From Phenylobacterium immobile (ATCC 35973) (GTDB lineage: Bacteria; Pseudomonadota; Alphaproteobacteria; Caulobacterales; Caulobacteraceae): a stretch of DNA of 64,000 nucleotides. This document shows positions 37,903-48,674 of the stretch, one piece after another (within the stretch, counting starts at the first letter, position 1; the number at the start of each line of letters is the position of its first letter). The translations under genes and the position numbers were made by a program. Location: the NCBI RefSeq assembly GCF_001375595.1, contig NZ_CVJQ01000001.1, positions 2,507,001 through 2,571,000 on the forward strand. The letters run 5' to 3'. Below the pieces are notes generated by a model. It saw only the letters and a list, made by a program, of their open reading frames with translations, did not search any database and was not told the origin of the DNA.

Positions 37903-38922
37903 TCAGGAACGTCGAGCGACCGCGAAGTCGGCGAGATCTTCCAGGGCCTGGCGCCAGCCGCCTGGGGCGAAGTCGGCCAGGGCGACCTTGGCGCTGTCAG
38001 CGTAGGCGCGGGCGTGGGCCAGGGTTCCCGCCAGGGCGCCGGTGCTGCGCATCAGGGCGACCGCATGCTCCAGATCACCGTCCACCTGCTCACGGCGGTC
38101 GACGGTGCGGTCCCAGAAGCCCTGTTCAGAGGGTCCGGAGGCCGCCATGGCCAACAGCAGCGGCAAGGTGACCTTGCCTTCGCGGAAATCGTCGCCGGTG
38201 TTCTTGCCCAGGGTCTGGGAGTCGCTGGAGTAGTCGAGCGCGTCATCGATCAGTTGGAAGGCCAGGCCCAGGTCCTGGCCATATTGGCGCAGCGCCTGGG
38301 CGCGGCTGGCTTCGGCGCCGGCGGAGACGGCGCCGGCCTCGGCGGAGGCGGCGAAGAGTTCGGCGGTCTTGGCGCGGATGATCTCGAGATAGACGTCGAT
38401 GGTCAGGTGGATGTCGTGGGCGCGGGTGAGTTGCAGGACCTCGCCTTCGGCGATCACGCGGCTGGCGCGGGCGAGAATCTCGAGCGCCGCCATGGAACCC
38501 GCGTCGACCATCAGTTCGAAGGCGCGGGCGAACAGGAAATCGCCGACCAGGACACTGGAGGGCGCCCCCCAGATCAGGTGGGCGGCGACCCGGCCGCGGC
38601 GCAACTCTGAGGAATCGACCACGTCGTCGTGGAGCAGCGTAGCGGTGTGGATGAACTCGACTGCGGCGGCGAGCTTGAGGCAGGAATCATCGCTGGCGTC
38701 GGACAGCCGGGCGGCGGCCACGGTCAGCAGCGGGCGCAATCGCTTGGCCGAGCCGGCGATCAAATGGTCGGCCAGCGCCGGGATCACCGGGACTTCAGAC
38801 CGCATATGGTGGCGGATCAGGGCGTCGACGCCAGCCATGTCCTTGGCGGCGAGGGTCTGCAGGTGGTCGAGGGACACCGGCTTTTCGGCGACGGTTGCTG
38901 TCTCGGTCACGCGGCGGCCCAC
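37903..38922 (-). CDS. Polyprenyl (octaprenyl-type) diphosphate synthase
   Basis: 339 residues. It chain-elongates isoprenoid diphosphates, probably for the ubiquinone side chain. The first aspartate-rich motif is TATLLHDDVVDSSELRRG and the second is AFQLIDDALDYSSDSQ, with GKNTGDDFREGKVTLPLLLA. The small residues before the first motif fit a long-chain product, but length cannot be read precisely. First gene of a two-gene unit with the APH-type kinase; divergent from the TrmN6-like gene. Confidence 0.93.
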   Translation of the reverse strand: MGRRVTETATVAEKPVSLDHLQTLAAKDMAGVDALIRHHMRSEVPVIPALADHLIAGSAKRLRPLLTVAAARLSDASDDSCLKLAAAVEFIHTATLLHDDVVDSSELRRGRVAAHLIWGAPSSVLVGDFLFARAFELMVDAGSMAALEILARASRVIAEGEVLQLTRAHDIHLTIDVYLEIIRAKTAELFAASAEAGAVSAGAEASRAQALRQYGQDLGLAFQLIDDALDYSSDSQTLGKNTGDDFREGKVTLPLLLAMAASGPSEQGFWDRTVDRREQVDGDLEHAVALMRSTGALAGTLAHARAYADSAKVALADFAPGGWRQALEDLADFAVARRS

Positions 38923-39013
38923 TCCTGATCACTGCGGCGCGCGAGGCGCCGTGGTAGGGGAGCTTAGGGTGCCCCACCCGCGAGGGTTTTATAGGGGTCG
39001 GGCGGATACGGGA

Positions 39014-39757
39014 ATGGACGACGTCACGGAAAACGGTCTGCTGGACGGACGGCTGCGTCTGCGGCAGCCTGCGCGTGGCTATCGGGCAGGACTGGACGCC
39101 GCCCTGCTGGCCGCAGCCTGCGACGCCAAGCCGATGCAAAGGGTGATCGAAGCCGGCTGCGGCGTCGGCGCAGCGTTGCTGACGGCGGCGGTACGGCGGC
39201 CGGAGGCGCACTTCCTGGGCGTCGAGCGCGATGCGGACGCCCTGGGCCTGGCGCAGGAGAATATCGCGCTGAACGGCCTGAGCGCGCGGGTAAGCGCGAT
39301 CAGCGGCGATGTCGCCGCGCGATTCTCGGCCCTGCGGCTTCCGGCCTTCGACGCGGCGATGAGCAATCCGCCCTTCTTCGACGACCCGCAAGCCTTGCGC
39401 GGGCCCGCGCCGGAACGGCGCGGCGCCTGGATGGCGGACGCCGGTTTGGCCGCCTGGACGAGGTTCCTCACGAAGGCGGTGCGGGAGGGCGGAAGCGTGA
39501 CGATCATCCACCGGGCTGACCGGTTGGCCGACCTCCTGGCGCTGCTCGCCGCGGACAAATGCGGGTCGTTTCAGATCCGCCCGATCCAGCCTTTCGCTGA
39601 TGAGCCGGCCAAGCGGGTGCTGGTGCGGGCGATCAAGACCGGCAAGGCGCCGCTCGCGCTTCTGCCTGCGCTAGTCCTGCATGACCGCGGCGGTGCGAAA
39701 CATCGGGCGGAGGTCGAAGCGATCCTGCGTGGCGAGGCCGGCGTCGGCTGGTTATGA
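39014..39757 (+). CDS. TrmN6-like tRNA1(Val) adenine-N6 methyltransferase
   Basis: 247 residues from ATG 39014; the longer frame to the left runs through the divergent gene. The SAM site is VIEAGCGVGAALLTAAVRRP, and the base-methylase motif IV is AAMSNPPFFDD (NPPF), typical of N6-adenine tRNA methylases such as TrmN6/YfiC. The N-terminal LRQPARGYRAGLDAALLAAA is family-typical. It probably modifies A37 of tRNA1(Val). Divergent from the polyprenyl synthase gene with 91 bases between starts. Confidence 0.85.
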   Translation: MDDVTENGLLDGRLRLRQPARGYRAGLDAALLAAACDAKPMQRVIEAGCGVGAALLTAAVRRPEAHFLGVERDADALGLAQENIALNGLSARVSAISGDVAARFSALRLPAFDAAMSNPPFFDDPQALRGPAPERRGAWMADAGLAAWTRFLTKAVREGGSVTIIHRADRLADLLALLAADKCGSFQIRPIQPFADEPAKRVLVRAIKTGKAPLALLPALVLHDRGGAKHRAEVEAILRGEAGVGWL

Positions 39758-39764
39758 TCACGCC

Positions 39765-39953
39765 ATGACCGTTCTCGACCTTCAGACCCTCGTCCAGCGC
39801 TACGAACAGATCGCGACGATCGACATCGACGGCGACGGCTTGGGCATCAATCGCGGCAAGCGGCGCTGCATCATGAGCTGGGCGCAGTTCGAAGACATGA
39901 GCGCGGCCGAGGGCGACGCCCATATCGTCAAGGTGCTGGGGCTCGAGGACTAG
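39765..39953 (+). CDS. Small hypothetical protein
   Basis: 62 residues from ATG 39765, 7 bases after the preceding stop, so probably in the same transcript as the TrmN6-like gene. The sequence is balanced and globular-looking (LVQRYEQIATIDIDGDGLG, RRCIMSWAQFEDMSAAEG, KVLGLED). No family or motif recognised. Confidence 0.65.
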   Translation: MTVLDLQTLVQRYEQIATIDIDGDGLGINRGKRRCIMSWAQFEDMSAAEGDAHIVKVLGLED

Positions 39954-39984
39954 GCCCAGGCCTGCGAATGCCTCCGGAGAGGTT

Positions 39985-40263
39985 TCAAAAGCCCTCGGCC
40001 AGGAGGTCCTGATGTTCGGCGTGGCGCTTTATGTAGCCGGCGAAAAAGCTGCAGGTCGGCTTGACCGCCAGACCTTCGGCGCGGGCCCAGGCGAGCGCGC
40101 TCTCGGCCAGCTTGCCGGCGACACCCTGGCCTGAAAAGGCCTCAGGCACGACCGTGTGGGGAAAGACGACCGCGCCCGGCTCAAGCCTGTATTCGGCGAA
40201 GGCGACGTCGTCGCCGACAGCAACTTCAAAGCGGTTGGCGGCCTCGTTGCGGACGATGTCCAT
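39985..40263 (-). CDS. Short GNAT-like acetyltransferase (NATD1/YjdJ type)
   Basis: 92 residues. Same minimal plan as the protein at 28583: beta-rich N-terminus (RFEVAVGDDVAFAEYRLEPG), acetyl-CoA turn (VPEAFSGQGVAGKLAESALA) and a closing KPTCSFFAGYIKRHAEHQDL. Substrate unknown. Downstream of ilvC on the same strand but separated from it by a strong hairpin terminator, so it probably has its own promoter in the short gap. Confidence 0.83.
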   Translation of the reverse strand: MDIVRNEAANRFEVAVGDDVAFAEYRLEPGAVVFPHTVVPEAFSGQGVAGKLAESALAWARAEGLAVKPTCSFFAGYIKRHAEHQDLLAEGF

Positions 40264-40282
40264 GGATGACTCCGGAAATGAA

Positions 40283-40312
40283 GAAGGCCCGGAGCTTGCG
40301 CGCCGGGCCTTC
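40283..40312 (-). terminator. Rho-independent terminator of ilvC
   Basis: GAAGGCCCGG (40283-40292) pairs with CCGGGCCTTC (40303-40312), 10-base loop. On the minus strand the stem is followed by TTCATTTCC. It lies 23 bases after the ilvC stop. Confidence 0.75.
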
Positions 40313-40335
40313 GGTAAGTCCAGACTAGCGCGCGA

Positions 40336-41920
<1,585 letters not shown>

Positions 41921-41931
41921 GAGACGGTCGG

Positions 41932-42381
41932 ATGCTGCGCGCACTCGCACTGGCGGACATGGACGCGGCTGCCCGAATCCATCGCGCTGCGCTCGCCAGC
42001 GCCGTGCCTCACATTGATAAATTCCACACGCCTGAAGAAGATCGTTGGTTCTACCGGCAGCGCATGTTCGTGGAATGCGACCTGATCGGCGTGTTCGAAC
42101 ATGGAGCGATGGTCGGGTTCATCGGGCTAAGACCTGGTTGGATAATGCAGCTGCATGTCGACCCAGGCCATCAGCGGCGCGGCTGTGGCTCCGCGCTCAT
42201 CGAGATGGCTAAGGCGGCGCAGCCAGAGCTGAAGGCTTGGACCTTTCAAGCCAACGCGGGCGCGCGGGCCTTCTACGAAGCGATGGGCTTCGAAAATATC
42301 GAGATGACCGACGGCGCGGACAATGAAGAACGAGAGCCGGACGTCCTGTATCAATGGGGGGCCAGCAATGTACGTCCCTGA
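41932..42381 (+). CDS. GNAT-family N-acetyltransferase
   Basis: 149 residues. The core motif A is LHVDPGHQRRGCGSALIEMA (R/QxxGxG/A), followed by the family Y-x-x-GF end (NAGARAFYEAMGFENIEMTD). Substrate unknown. Its last 14 bases overlap the start of the PaiB-like gene, and it follows arfB closely, so the three genes probably form one unit. Confidence 0.9.
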   Translation: MLRALALADMDAAARIHRAALASAVPHIDKFHTPEEDRWFYRQRMFVECDLIGVFEHGAMVGFIGLRPGWIMQLHVDPGHQRRGCGSALIEMAKAAQPELKAWTFQANAGARAFYEAMGFENIEMTDGADNEEREPDVLYQWGASNVRP

Positions 42382-42982
42382 TCATTTCGCCGTCGCAACC
42401 GAGGAAGTGGTCGCGTTGCTGCGCCACGCGCAGCTGGCGATCCTGACGACAGGGGGCCCCGCGGGCCTCTACGCCACCCATTTGCCGATGATCTACGACG
42501 CTGCGACGGGGACTCTGCGAGGGCATGTGGCGCGGGGCAATCCGCATACGCGGCTGGCCATCGAGGGCGAGGCGCTGGCGATCTTCCAGGGTCCGGACGG
42601 CTATGTCAGCCCGAGCTGGTATCCGAGCAAGGCGGCCGATCCGCGGGTTGTGCCGACCTGGAACTATGAAGCGGTCCACGTCTATGGCGCGCTGGCCTGG
42701 CGCGACGAGGCGGCGTGGATCATCGACAATGTCACCGAACTGACCGCGCGGTTCGAAGCGGAGCGCGCCGAACCCTGGCAGGTGAACGACGCGCCCGCGG
42801 ACTATGTGCAGGCTTTGGTCCGTGGGGTGATCGGCGTCGAGATCCGGATCAGCCGCGTCGAGGCCAAGCGCAAGCTGTCACAGAACCGATCCGCGGCGGA
42901 CCAGCGGGGCGTGATCGAGGGCCTGGAAGGCAGGGAGGGCGGCGCGGCGCTGGCGGCGGCGATGCGGCGTCTGGAATTCTAA
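42368..42982 (+). CDS. PaiB-family FMN-binding regulator-like protein
   Basis: 204 residues from ATG 42368. The start MYVPDHFAVATEEVVALLRH and the internal THLPMIYD, LRGHVARGNPH and YVSPSWYPSKAADPRVVPTW are diagnostic for the PaiB family, which has a split-barrel FMN-binding fold. In Bacillus PaiB is described as a repressor of sporulation and protease genes, but most proteobacterial members are of unknown role and lack a separate DNA-binding domain. Overlaps the upstream GNAT gene by 14 bases; a PaiA-like acetyltransferase neighbour parallels the paiAB pair. Confidence 0.88.
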   Translation: MYVPDHFAVATEEVVALLRHAQLAILTTGGPAGLYATHLPMIYDAATGTLRGHVARGNPHTRLAIEGEALAIFQGPDGYVSPSWYPSKAADPRVVPTWNYEAVHVYGALAWRDEAAWIIDNVTELTARFEAERAEPWQVNDAPADYVQALVRGVIGVEIRISRVEAKRKLSQNRSAADQRGVIEGLEGREGGAALAAAMRRLEF

Positions 42983-43080
42983 CCAAACATTTCTGGCGCA
43001 CACAGAATTTGCGTCAGCGCCTGAGCGCCCTATGGTGACGCCCGGCGCGGAATGGCGCGCCTTCAGCCTCCACGTTGACG

Positions 43081-43596
43081 ATGATGTTCCGCAAAACCGC
43101 CCTCATTCTGATCGCCCTCGCCGGGCTGGTTGGCTGCGCGCCGACGCTTGGCCCGCCCCCGCCCCCGCCGATGGGGACCGCCGAATTTAGCACCGAGGAC
43201 TTCTCGTGGTCGGCGGTGCCTGGCCCCAACAGCATCGTCGGCCGGCTGGCGCCGCGTTCGGTCAGCTATACCTGCCATGGCGCGAGCGTGCTGCTGACGC
43301 CGGAGACGCCGTGGTCGCGGCGTCGGATGGTGGCGCTCTATGGTTCGGCCGATCGCTCCGCCCTGCCCGCCGACGAAGTCCGGGCGCGCACGCCGTCAGC
43401 GCCAGCCGGCGACTATTCGGCCTTCATCCGCCGCGCGACTTGCGAAGGCGATCGGTTCAGCTTCGCCGGCCTGCCAGACGGCGTCTGGTTCGTCATCACG
43501 CTCGCCAAGCCGGTGACGCCGGGCGCCGGGCCCAACCTGGCCCTAATGCGACGGGTCATGACCCGCGGCGGCCGGATCGCCACATCTGAACTTTAG
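43081..43596 (+). CDS. Putative lipoprotein of unknown function
   Basis: 171 residues from ATG 43081 (a second ATG follows at 43084). The lipoprotein signal peptide ends in a lipobox LVGC, then a Pro-rich linker (APTLGPPPPPPMG). The mature part contains paired cysteines (VSYTCHGASVLLTPE and IRRATCEGDRFSFAGLPDG) and looks beta-rich, ending with an ALMRRVMTRGG strand. Carboxypeptidase-regulatory-like or similar beta-sandwich folds are possible. Single gene. Confidence 0.78.
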   Translation: MMFRKTALILIALAGLVGCAPTLGPPPPPPMGTAEFSTEDFSWSAVPGPNSIVGRLAPRSVSYTCHGASVLLTPETPWSRRRMVALYGSADRSALPADEVRARTPSAPAGDYSAFIRRATCEGDRFSFAGLPDGVWFVITLAKPVTPGAGPNLALMRRVMTRGGRIATSEL

Positions 43597-43687
43597 CGGC
43601 GGCCGGCGAATTCATTAAGGAAGCGATAAGCTTCACTAGAACCACCGGGCGATGACGGCGTTGTCTCTTTCAACAGGAGCAACATCG

Positions 43688-43945
43688 ATGCGCACGTTGA
43701 TCATCGCCACCGCGATCGCCACCCTGGCCGGAGCCGCCATGGCCCACGCCGAGCCGCAACGCACGGCGCGCGCGCCGTCCGTGGAGCGCTTCGCCGTGCA
43801 GGCGAGCTACACCGCCCCTGCCGAAAGAATCGGCCAAGGCTATTCCCTCCAGGCGCGCCGCATCGCTGACTGCCTGGCCGATCAGGCCAACCGCACCGCC
43901 GCCGTGCGCAGCCCCGCCGTTTTGGAACGGCGCTGCGACATCTGA
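43688..43945 (+). CDS. Small exported protein
   Basis: 85 residues from ATG 43688. Signal peptide MRTLIIATAIATLAGAAMAHA with an AxA cut, then a 60-residue mature chain with two cysteines (RIADCLADQANRT and LERRCDI) that could form a disulfide in the periplasm. No family recognised. Lies between two other exported-protein genes, in the same orientation. Confidence 0.65.
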   Translation: MRTLIIATAIATLAGAAMAHAEPQRTARAPSVERFAVQASYTAPAERIGQGYSLQARRIADCLADQANRTAAVRSPAVLERRCDI

Positions 43946-44030
43946 TCCCAAGCTGCATTTTGGGAAACCCGGGGGTCCCGGCCCGCGTTAGGATGACCGA
44001 GAGGGACGCCCCGTTCTACGAGGCGAATAG

Positions 44031-44432
44031 ATGAAGAAGTTTCTGACCGCCGCACTTGCCGGCATGACGCTCGCCGCCGGTATCGGCGCCGCCGAGGTCG
44101 CCCAGGCCCAGCCTGGCTACTACTATCGCGATGGCTATGGCGGCCGCGCCTGGAATGGCGGTCGCTGGGACAATGGTCGTTACCACAATCGCTATTATGG
44201 GCGTCGCAACAATGACGGCGCGCTCGCAGCCCTGGCCGCCGGCGCTCTGATCGGCTCAGCTGTGGCCCAGGGCAACCGCGGATACTATGGCGGCGGCTAC
44301 GGATATGATGGCGGCTACGGCTACTACGATGGCGGCGGCTACTACGACCGTCCCTACCGCGTGCGCTGCTTCAACCAGCGGATCTGGGATCCCTACTGGG
44401 GCCGCACCGTGGTCCGGCGGGTCTGCCGCTAA
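44031..44432 (+). CDS. Gly/Tyr-rich exported protein
   Basis: 133 residues. Signal peptide (MKKFLTAALAGMTLAAGIGA), then Tyr/Gly/Arg-rich repeats (GYYYRDGYGGRAWNGGRWDN), a short hydrophobic glycine-zipper helix (ALAALAAGALIGSAVAQ) and more GGYGYDGGYGYYDG sequence. The end has two cysteines around RIWDPYWGRTVVRRVC, a pattern seen in small alphaproteobacterial surface proteins with a C-terminal disulfide. Function unknown. Ends at a strong shared terminator. Confidence 0.8.
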   Translation: MKKFLTAALAGMTLAAGIGAAEVAQAQPGYYYRDGYGGRAWNGGRWDNGRYHNRYYGRRNNDGALAALAAGALIGSAVAQGNRGYYGGGYGYDGGYGYYDGGGYYDRPYRVRCFNQRIWDPYWGRTVVRRVCR

Positions 44433-44442
44433 GCAAAAAGAG

Positions 44443-44472
44443 AACGCCCGCCAGTCACCTGGCGGGCGTTTT
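44443..44472. terminator. Bidirectional rho-independent terminator
   Basis: Perfect 12-base stem AACGCCCGCCAG (44443-44454) and CTGGCGGGCGTT (44459-44470) with loop TCAC, followed by TTCC on the plus strand and preceded by an A-rich run (a T-rich tract for the other direction). It lies between the convergent ends of the Gly/Tyr-rich gene and clpB. Confidence 0.88.
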
Positions 44473-44474
44473 CC

Positions 44475-47057
44475 TTAGTGCACCCGGGCGCGACCGATCT
44501 TCAGGCCCTCGTCAGAGGCGGTGACATCGATGACAGCGCCGTCTTCGAGATCGCCGGCGAGCAGCTTGCGGGCGATGGGATCGACGAGGTCCTTCTGGAT
44601 CACGCGCTTGAGCGGACGGGCGCCATAGGCGGGGTCGTAGCCCTTGTCGCCCAGCCAGTGCAGGGCGGCGCTGTCCAGAGTGATCGACATGCGCCGATCA
44701 GCCAGGAGCTTCTCCACCCGCTCGAGCTGGATGCGGACCACGCCGTCCATCTCCGCCCGACCAAGACGCTTGAAGAGGATCACTTCGTCGATCCGGTTGA
44801 GGAACTCCGGCCGGAAATGATGACGAACGACGTCCATGACCAGCGGACGCGCGGCCTCAACATCCGCATCGTCCGGCAGGGCGGCGAGATGTTCGGAGCC
44901 GAGGTTGGAGGTCATGATGATCAAGGTGTTGCGGAAATCGACCGTGCGGCCCTGGCCATCGGTCAGGCGGCCATCGTCCAGCACCTGCAGCAGGATGTTG
45001 AAGACATCGGGGTGGGCCTTCTCCACCTCGTCGAACAGCAGGACCTGGTAGGGGCGGCGGCGCACCGCCTCGGTCAGCGCCCCGCCCTCGTCGTAGCCGA
45101 CGTAGCCGGGAGGCGCGCCGATCATGCGGCTGACGGCGTGTTTCTCCATGTACTCGCTCATGTCGAGGCGCGTGATGGCGTGCTCGTCGGCGAACATGAA
45201 TTCGGCTAGCGCCTTGGTGAGCTCGGTCTTGCCGACCCCGGTGGGCCCCAGGAACAGGAACGAACCGATCGGCCGGTTCGGATCCTGCAGGCCGGCGCGG
45301 GCGCGACGAACGGCGTCTGAGACGGCCAGGAGCGCCTCCTCCTGACCAACCACACGACCGCGGAGCGCGTCTTCCATGGCGAGGAGCTTCTCGCGTTCGC
45401 CTTCCAACATCTTTTCGACAGGCACGCCGGTCCAGCGGGAGACGACGGCGGCGATCTGCTCGGCGTCGACAGTCTCGGGGTTCTGGGCGTTCTCCGCGGC
45501 CAAGGCGTCGGCTTCCTCCAGGCGTTTCTCGAGGGACGGAATCTCGCCATAGGCGATCTCGGAAGCGCGCTGCAGATCACCGCGGCGCTGGGCGGCGACG
45601 AGTTCGGCGCGCAGTCGGTCGAGCGCTTCGCGCGCCTGGGCGGCGGAGGAGACTTTGTCCTTCTCGGACCGCCAGGTCGTGGTCATGTCCTCGGACTGGG
45701 CTTCCAGATCGATCAACTCGTCGTCGAGCTTTTCGAGGCGCGCCTTGGAAGCCTGGTCGGTTTCCCGCGTGAGGGCCTCGCGCTCGATCTTCAGCTGGAC
45801 AATCCGGCGGTCGATCTCGTCGAGTTCTTCGGGCTTCGAATCGACCGCCATGCGCACGCGGCTGCCGGCCTCGTCGATCAGGTCGATGGCCTTGTCCGGC
45901 AGAAATCGGTCGGTGATGTAGCGGTTCGAGAGCGTGGCGGCGGCGACGATGGCGCTATCGGAGATACGCACGCCGTGGTGGACCTCATACTTCTCCTTCA
46001 GGCCCCGCAGGATGGAGATGGTGTCCTCCACTGTCGGTTCGGAGACGAAGACGGGCTGGAAGCGCCGCGCCAGCGCAGCGTCCTTCTCCACGTGCTTGCG
46101 GTATTCATCGAGCGTGGTCGCGCCAACGCAGTGCAGCTCGCCGCGGGCCAGCGCGGGCTTCAAGAGATTGGAGGCGTCCATCGCGCCATCCGACTTCCCG
46201 GCGCCGACCAGGGTGTGCATCTCGTCGATGAACAGGATGATCGAGCCTTCGGCGGCGGTGACCTCGTTGAGAACCGCCTTCAGCCGCTCTTCGAACTCAC
46301 CGCGATACTTCGCGCCGGCGATGAGCGAGCCCATGTCGAGGGAGTGGAGCTGCTTGTCCTTCAGGCTCTCAGGCACGTCGCCGTTGACGATGCGCAACGC
46401 GAGGCCTTCGACGATGGCGGTCTTGCCGACGCCCGGTTCGCCGATGAGGACGGGGTTGTTCTTGGTGCGCCGACTCAGGACCTGGATGGTGCGGCGGATC
46501 TCCTCGTCGCGGCCGATGACCGGGTCGAGCTTGCCGTCGCGGGCGGCTTGAGTGAGGTCGCGGGCGTAACGCTTCAGCGCGTCATAGCCCTCCTCGGCCG
46601 AAGCTGAGTCGGCCGTGCGGCCCTTACGTAGGGCCTGGGCGGCGTCCTCGAGCGACTTCGGGTTCACGCCGGCGGTTTTCAGGGCCTGGGCGGCCTCGCC
46701 GCCGTCCTTGGCGAGCGCGATGAGCAGCCGCTCAGTCGTGACGAAGGCGTCGCCCGCGGCCTTTGCGGCGTTCTCGGCCTCAGCGAAAACGCGGGCGGCG
46801 TCAGGGTTCATATAGAGCTGGCCGGACCCGCCCTCGACGCGCGGCGTCTTGGCGAGCAGGGTCTCGGCGGCCTGGTCGGCGACGTCCGGTTTGCCACCGG
46901 CGCTCTGGATCAGGGCGCGGGACAGGCCGTCCTGCTCTTCCAACAGGACCTTGAGGATATGGGCGGGCGCGAGCTGCTGATGGCGGCGCGCCAAGGCCAG
47001 GCTTTGGGCCGACTGGATCGCCTGCTTGGCGCGGTCGGAATAGACATCGATGTTCAT
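44475..47057 (-). CDS. clpB: ATP-dependent disaggregase ClpB
   Basis: 860 residues from ATG 47057, with GAAGGGGA as ribosome site; the 180-residue upstream extension of the open frame is Arg-rich noise. It reactivates aggregated proteins with DnaK. The N domain (1-145) starts [23 protein letters not shown]1 Walker A is [14 protein letters not shown], the coiled-coil middle domain covers about 410-520 ([20 protein letters not shown]), and NBD2 has [17 protein letters not shown] and [13 protein letters not shown]. The C-terminus is normal. No sigma-32 consensus could be called with confidence upstream. Confidence 0.97.
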   Translation of the reverse strand: MNIDVYSDRAKQAIQSAQSLALARRHQQLAPAHILKVLLEEQDGLSRALIQSAGGKPDVADQAAETLLAKTPRVEGGSGQLYMNPDAARVFAEAENAAKAAGDAFVTTERLLIALAKDGGEAAQALKTAGVNPKSLEDAAQALRKGRTADSASAEEGYDALKRYARDLTQAARDGKLDPVIGRDEEIRRTIQVLSRRTKNNPVLIGEPGVGKTAIVEGLALRIVNGDVPESLKDKQLHSLDMGSLIAGAKYRGEFEERLKAVLNEVTAAEGSIILFIDEMHTLVGAGKSDGAMDASNLLKPALARGELHCVGATTLDEYRKHVEKDAALARRFQPVFVSEPTVEDTISILRGLKEKYEVHHGVRISDSAIVAAATLSNRYITDRFLPDKAIDLIDEAGSRVRMAVDSKPEELDEIDRRIVQLKIEREALTRETDQASKARLEKLDDELIDLEAQSEDMTTTWRSEKDKVSSAAQAREALDRLRAELVAAQRRGDLQRASEIAYGEIPSLEKRLEEADALAAENAQNPETVDAEQIAAVVSRWTGVPVEKMLEGEREKLLAMEDALRGRVVGQEEALLAVSDAVRRARAGLQDPNRPIGSFLFLGPTGVGKTELTKALAEFMFADEHAITRLDMSEYMEKHAVSRMIGAPPGYVGYDEGGALTEAVRRRPYQVLLFDEVEKAHPDVFNILLQVLDDGRLTDGQGRTVDFRNTLIIMTSNLGSEHLAALPDDADVEAARPLVMDVVRHHFRPEFLNRIDEVILFKRLGRAEMDGVVRIQLERVEKLLADRRMSITLDSAALHWLGDKGYDPAYGARPLKRVIQKDLVDPIARKLLAGDLEDGAVIDVTASDEGLKIGRARVH

Positions 47058-47127
47058 CGGTTCCCCTTCGTTAGGCGGAGCGTGGCCGGGACCTCCCATG
47101 AGCATCCCGGCCGACCGACCGGATGTA

Positions 47128-47147
47128 GTGTGGCAGATCAGCCACAC
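47128..47147. repeat. Inverted repeat upstream of clpB
   Basis: GTGTGGC-agatca-GCCACAC: perfect 7-base arms with a 6-base loop, between the end of the M20 peptidase gene and clpB. It may terminate the upstream transcript (no T-run is present) or be a clpB regulatory site. Confidence 0.4.
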
Positions 47148-47161
47148 AAGGCCGTGCGACC

Positions 47162-48574
47162 CTATCGCGCGTAGAGCTTGACCACCCGGTAGAGAAATTC
47201 GCGACCTTCGTAGAGCGTGTCGACGCGGATGCGTTCGTTCAATCCATGGACTCCGCCGCCGTCCGGCTCGCCGCCCATGCCTGACAACCCGTATCCGGGA
47301 ACGCCTGCGGGCAGGAGAAAGCGGCTGTCGGTCGCACCGGTGGACATGGCCGGAATGATCGGCACGCCAGGATACATCTCCTCGGCGACGGCCGTGGCCG
47401 GCCCAAGGACGCGCGCCGTCAGGGCCGGCGGCGGCGAGACCGGGCTCAACTTGCCGCTGGGCGTGACCTTCACCTGTGGATCGGCGATCACGCCGGTGAG
47501 GGTCGCCAGGATTTGATCGACGCTTTCGCCCGGGAGGATGCGGCAGTTCACATTGGCGCCGGCGCGCTGCGGCAGGGCGTTGTCGGCGTGGCCGGCGGAG
47601 ACAAGCGTCGCCACGCAAGTTGTGCGCATCATGGCGTTGTAGCTGGGATCGCTGGCCACCGCCTGGAGCGCAGCGTTCGGCGGCGCCGCCGGCGCGGCGG
47701 CGACCGCACGCATCGCTTCGCCCATGGGCCCGCCCTGCAGCGCGCCCATGCGATCGAAGTAGAGCTTGGTCGCCTCGTTGATGGCGACGGGGAAGTCGAA
47801 GGCGCCGATCTTCGTGAGGGCCGCGGCGAGCCGATAGATGGCGTTGTCCTTGACCGGCCGCGAAGAGTGGCCGCCCGGGTTGGTCACCTCCAATTGGTAG
47901 TTCTGGTAGACTTTCTCCCCGGCCTGCATGCCGACGAAGAGGCGCTTGCCGTTCTCGATCCGGCCACCGGCGCCCTCATTCAGGGCGAACTCGGCGTCGA
48001 GCACGCCGGGATGTTCCCTGAGGAGCCATTCAACGCCGTTGAACGTGTCGGGCGTCTCCTCGCCGCAGGTCAGCGCCAGCTTGATCGCCCGCTTAGGTTT
48101 GAAGCCCTCCTGACGGTAGCGGACAAGCGCGTCGGTGAAGGCCGCGGCCATGGCTTTGTCGTCAGCGGCGCCGCGGGCGTAGAAGTAGCCGCCCTCCTCC
48201 ACCAGCTTGAAGGGATCGCGAACCCAATCCTCACGCTTGGCTTCGACCACGTCGAGGTGGGCCAGCAGAAGGATCGGCTTGGCGGCCTTGTTGGATCCCG
48301 GCAGGATCGCGACAAGATTGCCATCCCTGGGGCGGTCGGCGGGGACGTAGATCTTCACATCGACGTCGGGATAGCCGGCGGCCTTCAGGCGCGCGGCCAT
48401 GGCCTCGGAGGCGGCGGTGCAGGAGCCGGCGCTGAGCGTCGTGTTGATCTCGACGAGCTCCTGGTAGAGCGCGCGGAACGCCGCCTGCCCCGGATAGGCC
48501 GGCTGCGCCGCGGCGGGGGCCGCGACCGCCAGCGCCGCAGTCAGGGCGAGCGCGCCCAGTCTCTTGTCAGCCAC
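47162..48574 (-). CDS. Exported M20-family metallopeptidase
   Basis: 470 residues. Signal peptide ([20 protein letters not shown]) cut at AQPA. M20 zinc motifs follow: [20 protein letters not shown] (metal His and Asp), [20 protein letters not shown] (bridging Asp) and [20 protein letters not shown] (general-base Glu-Glu). The dimerisation domain lies at about 215-335. It cleaves peptides or N-acyl amino acids in the periplasm; specificity unknown. Followed downstream by clpB in the same orientation but separated by about 100 bases and an inverted repeat. Confidence 0.9.
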   Translation of the reverse strand: MADKRLGALALTAALAVAAPAAAQPAYPGQAAFRALYQELVEINTTLSAGSCTAASEAMAARLKAAGYPDVDVKIYVPADRPRDGNLVAILPGSNKAAKPILLLAHLDVVEAKREDWVRDPFKLVEEGGYFYARGAADDKAMAAAFTDALVRYRQEGFKPKRAIKLALTCGEETPDTFNGVEWLLREHPGVLDAEFALNEGAGGRIENGKRLFVGMQAGEKVYQNYQLEVTNPGGHSSRPVKDNAIYRLAAALTKIGAFDFPVAINEATKLYFDRMGALQGGPMGEAMRAVAAAPAAPPNAALQAVASDPSYNAMMRTTCVATLVSAGHADNALPQRAGANVNCRILPGESVDQILATLTGVIADPQVKVTPSGKLSPVSPPPALTARVLGPATAVAEEMYPGVPIIPAMSTGATDSRFLLPAGVPGYGLSGMGGEPDGGGVHGLNERIRVDTLYEGREFLYRVVKLYAR

Positions 48575-48674
48575 CTTCGTCCCTCGTTTCCGGTTCCGGT
48601 TCCGGACCCAAGGCTAGGTCCGAACCGGCCGCGCCGTCTACGGCTTCGCGACCTGGGCGGCGCACGCAGGTCCG

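Noticed and set aside
38399-39013. N-terminal extension of the TrmN6-like frame through the polyprenyl synthase gene
   Set aside because: The extension is antisense to a conserved enzyme; ATG 39014 fits the family start.
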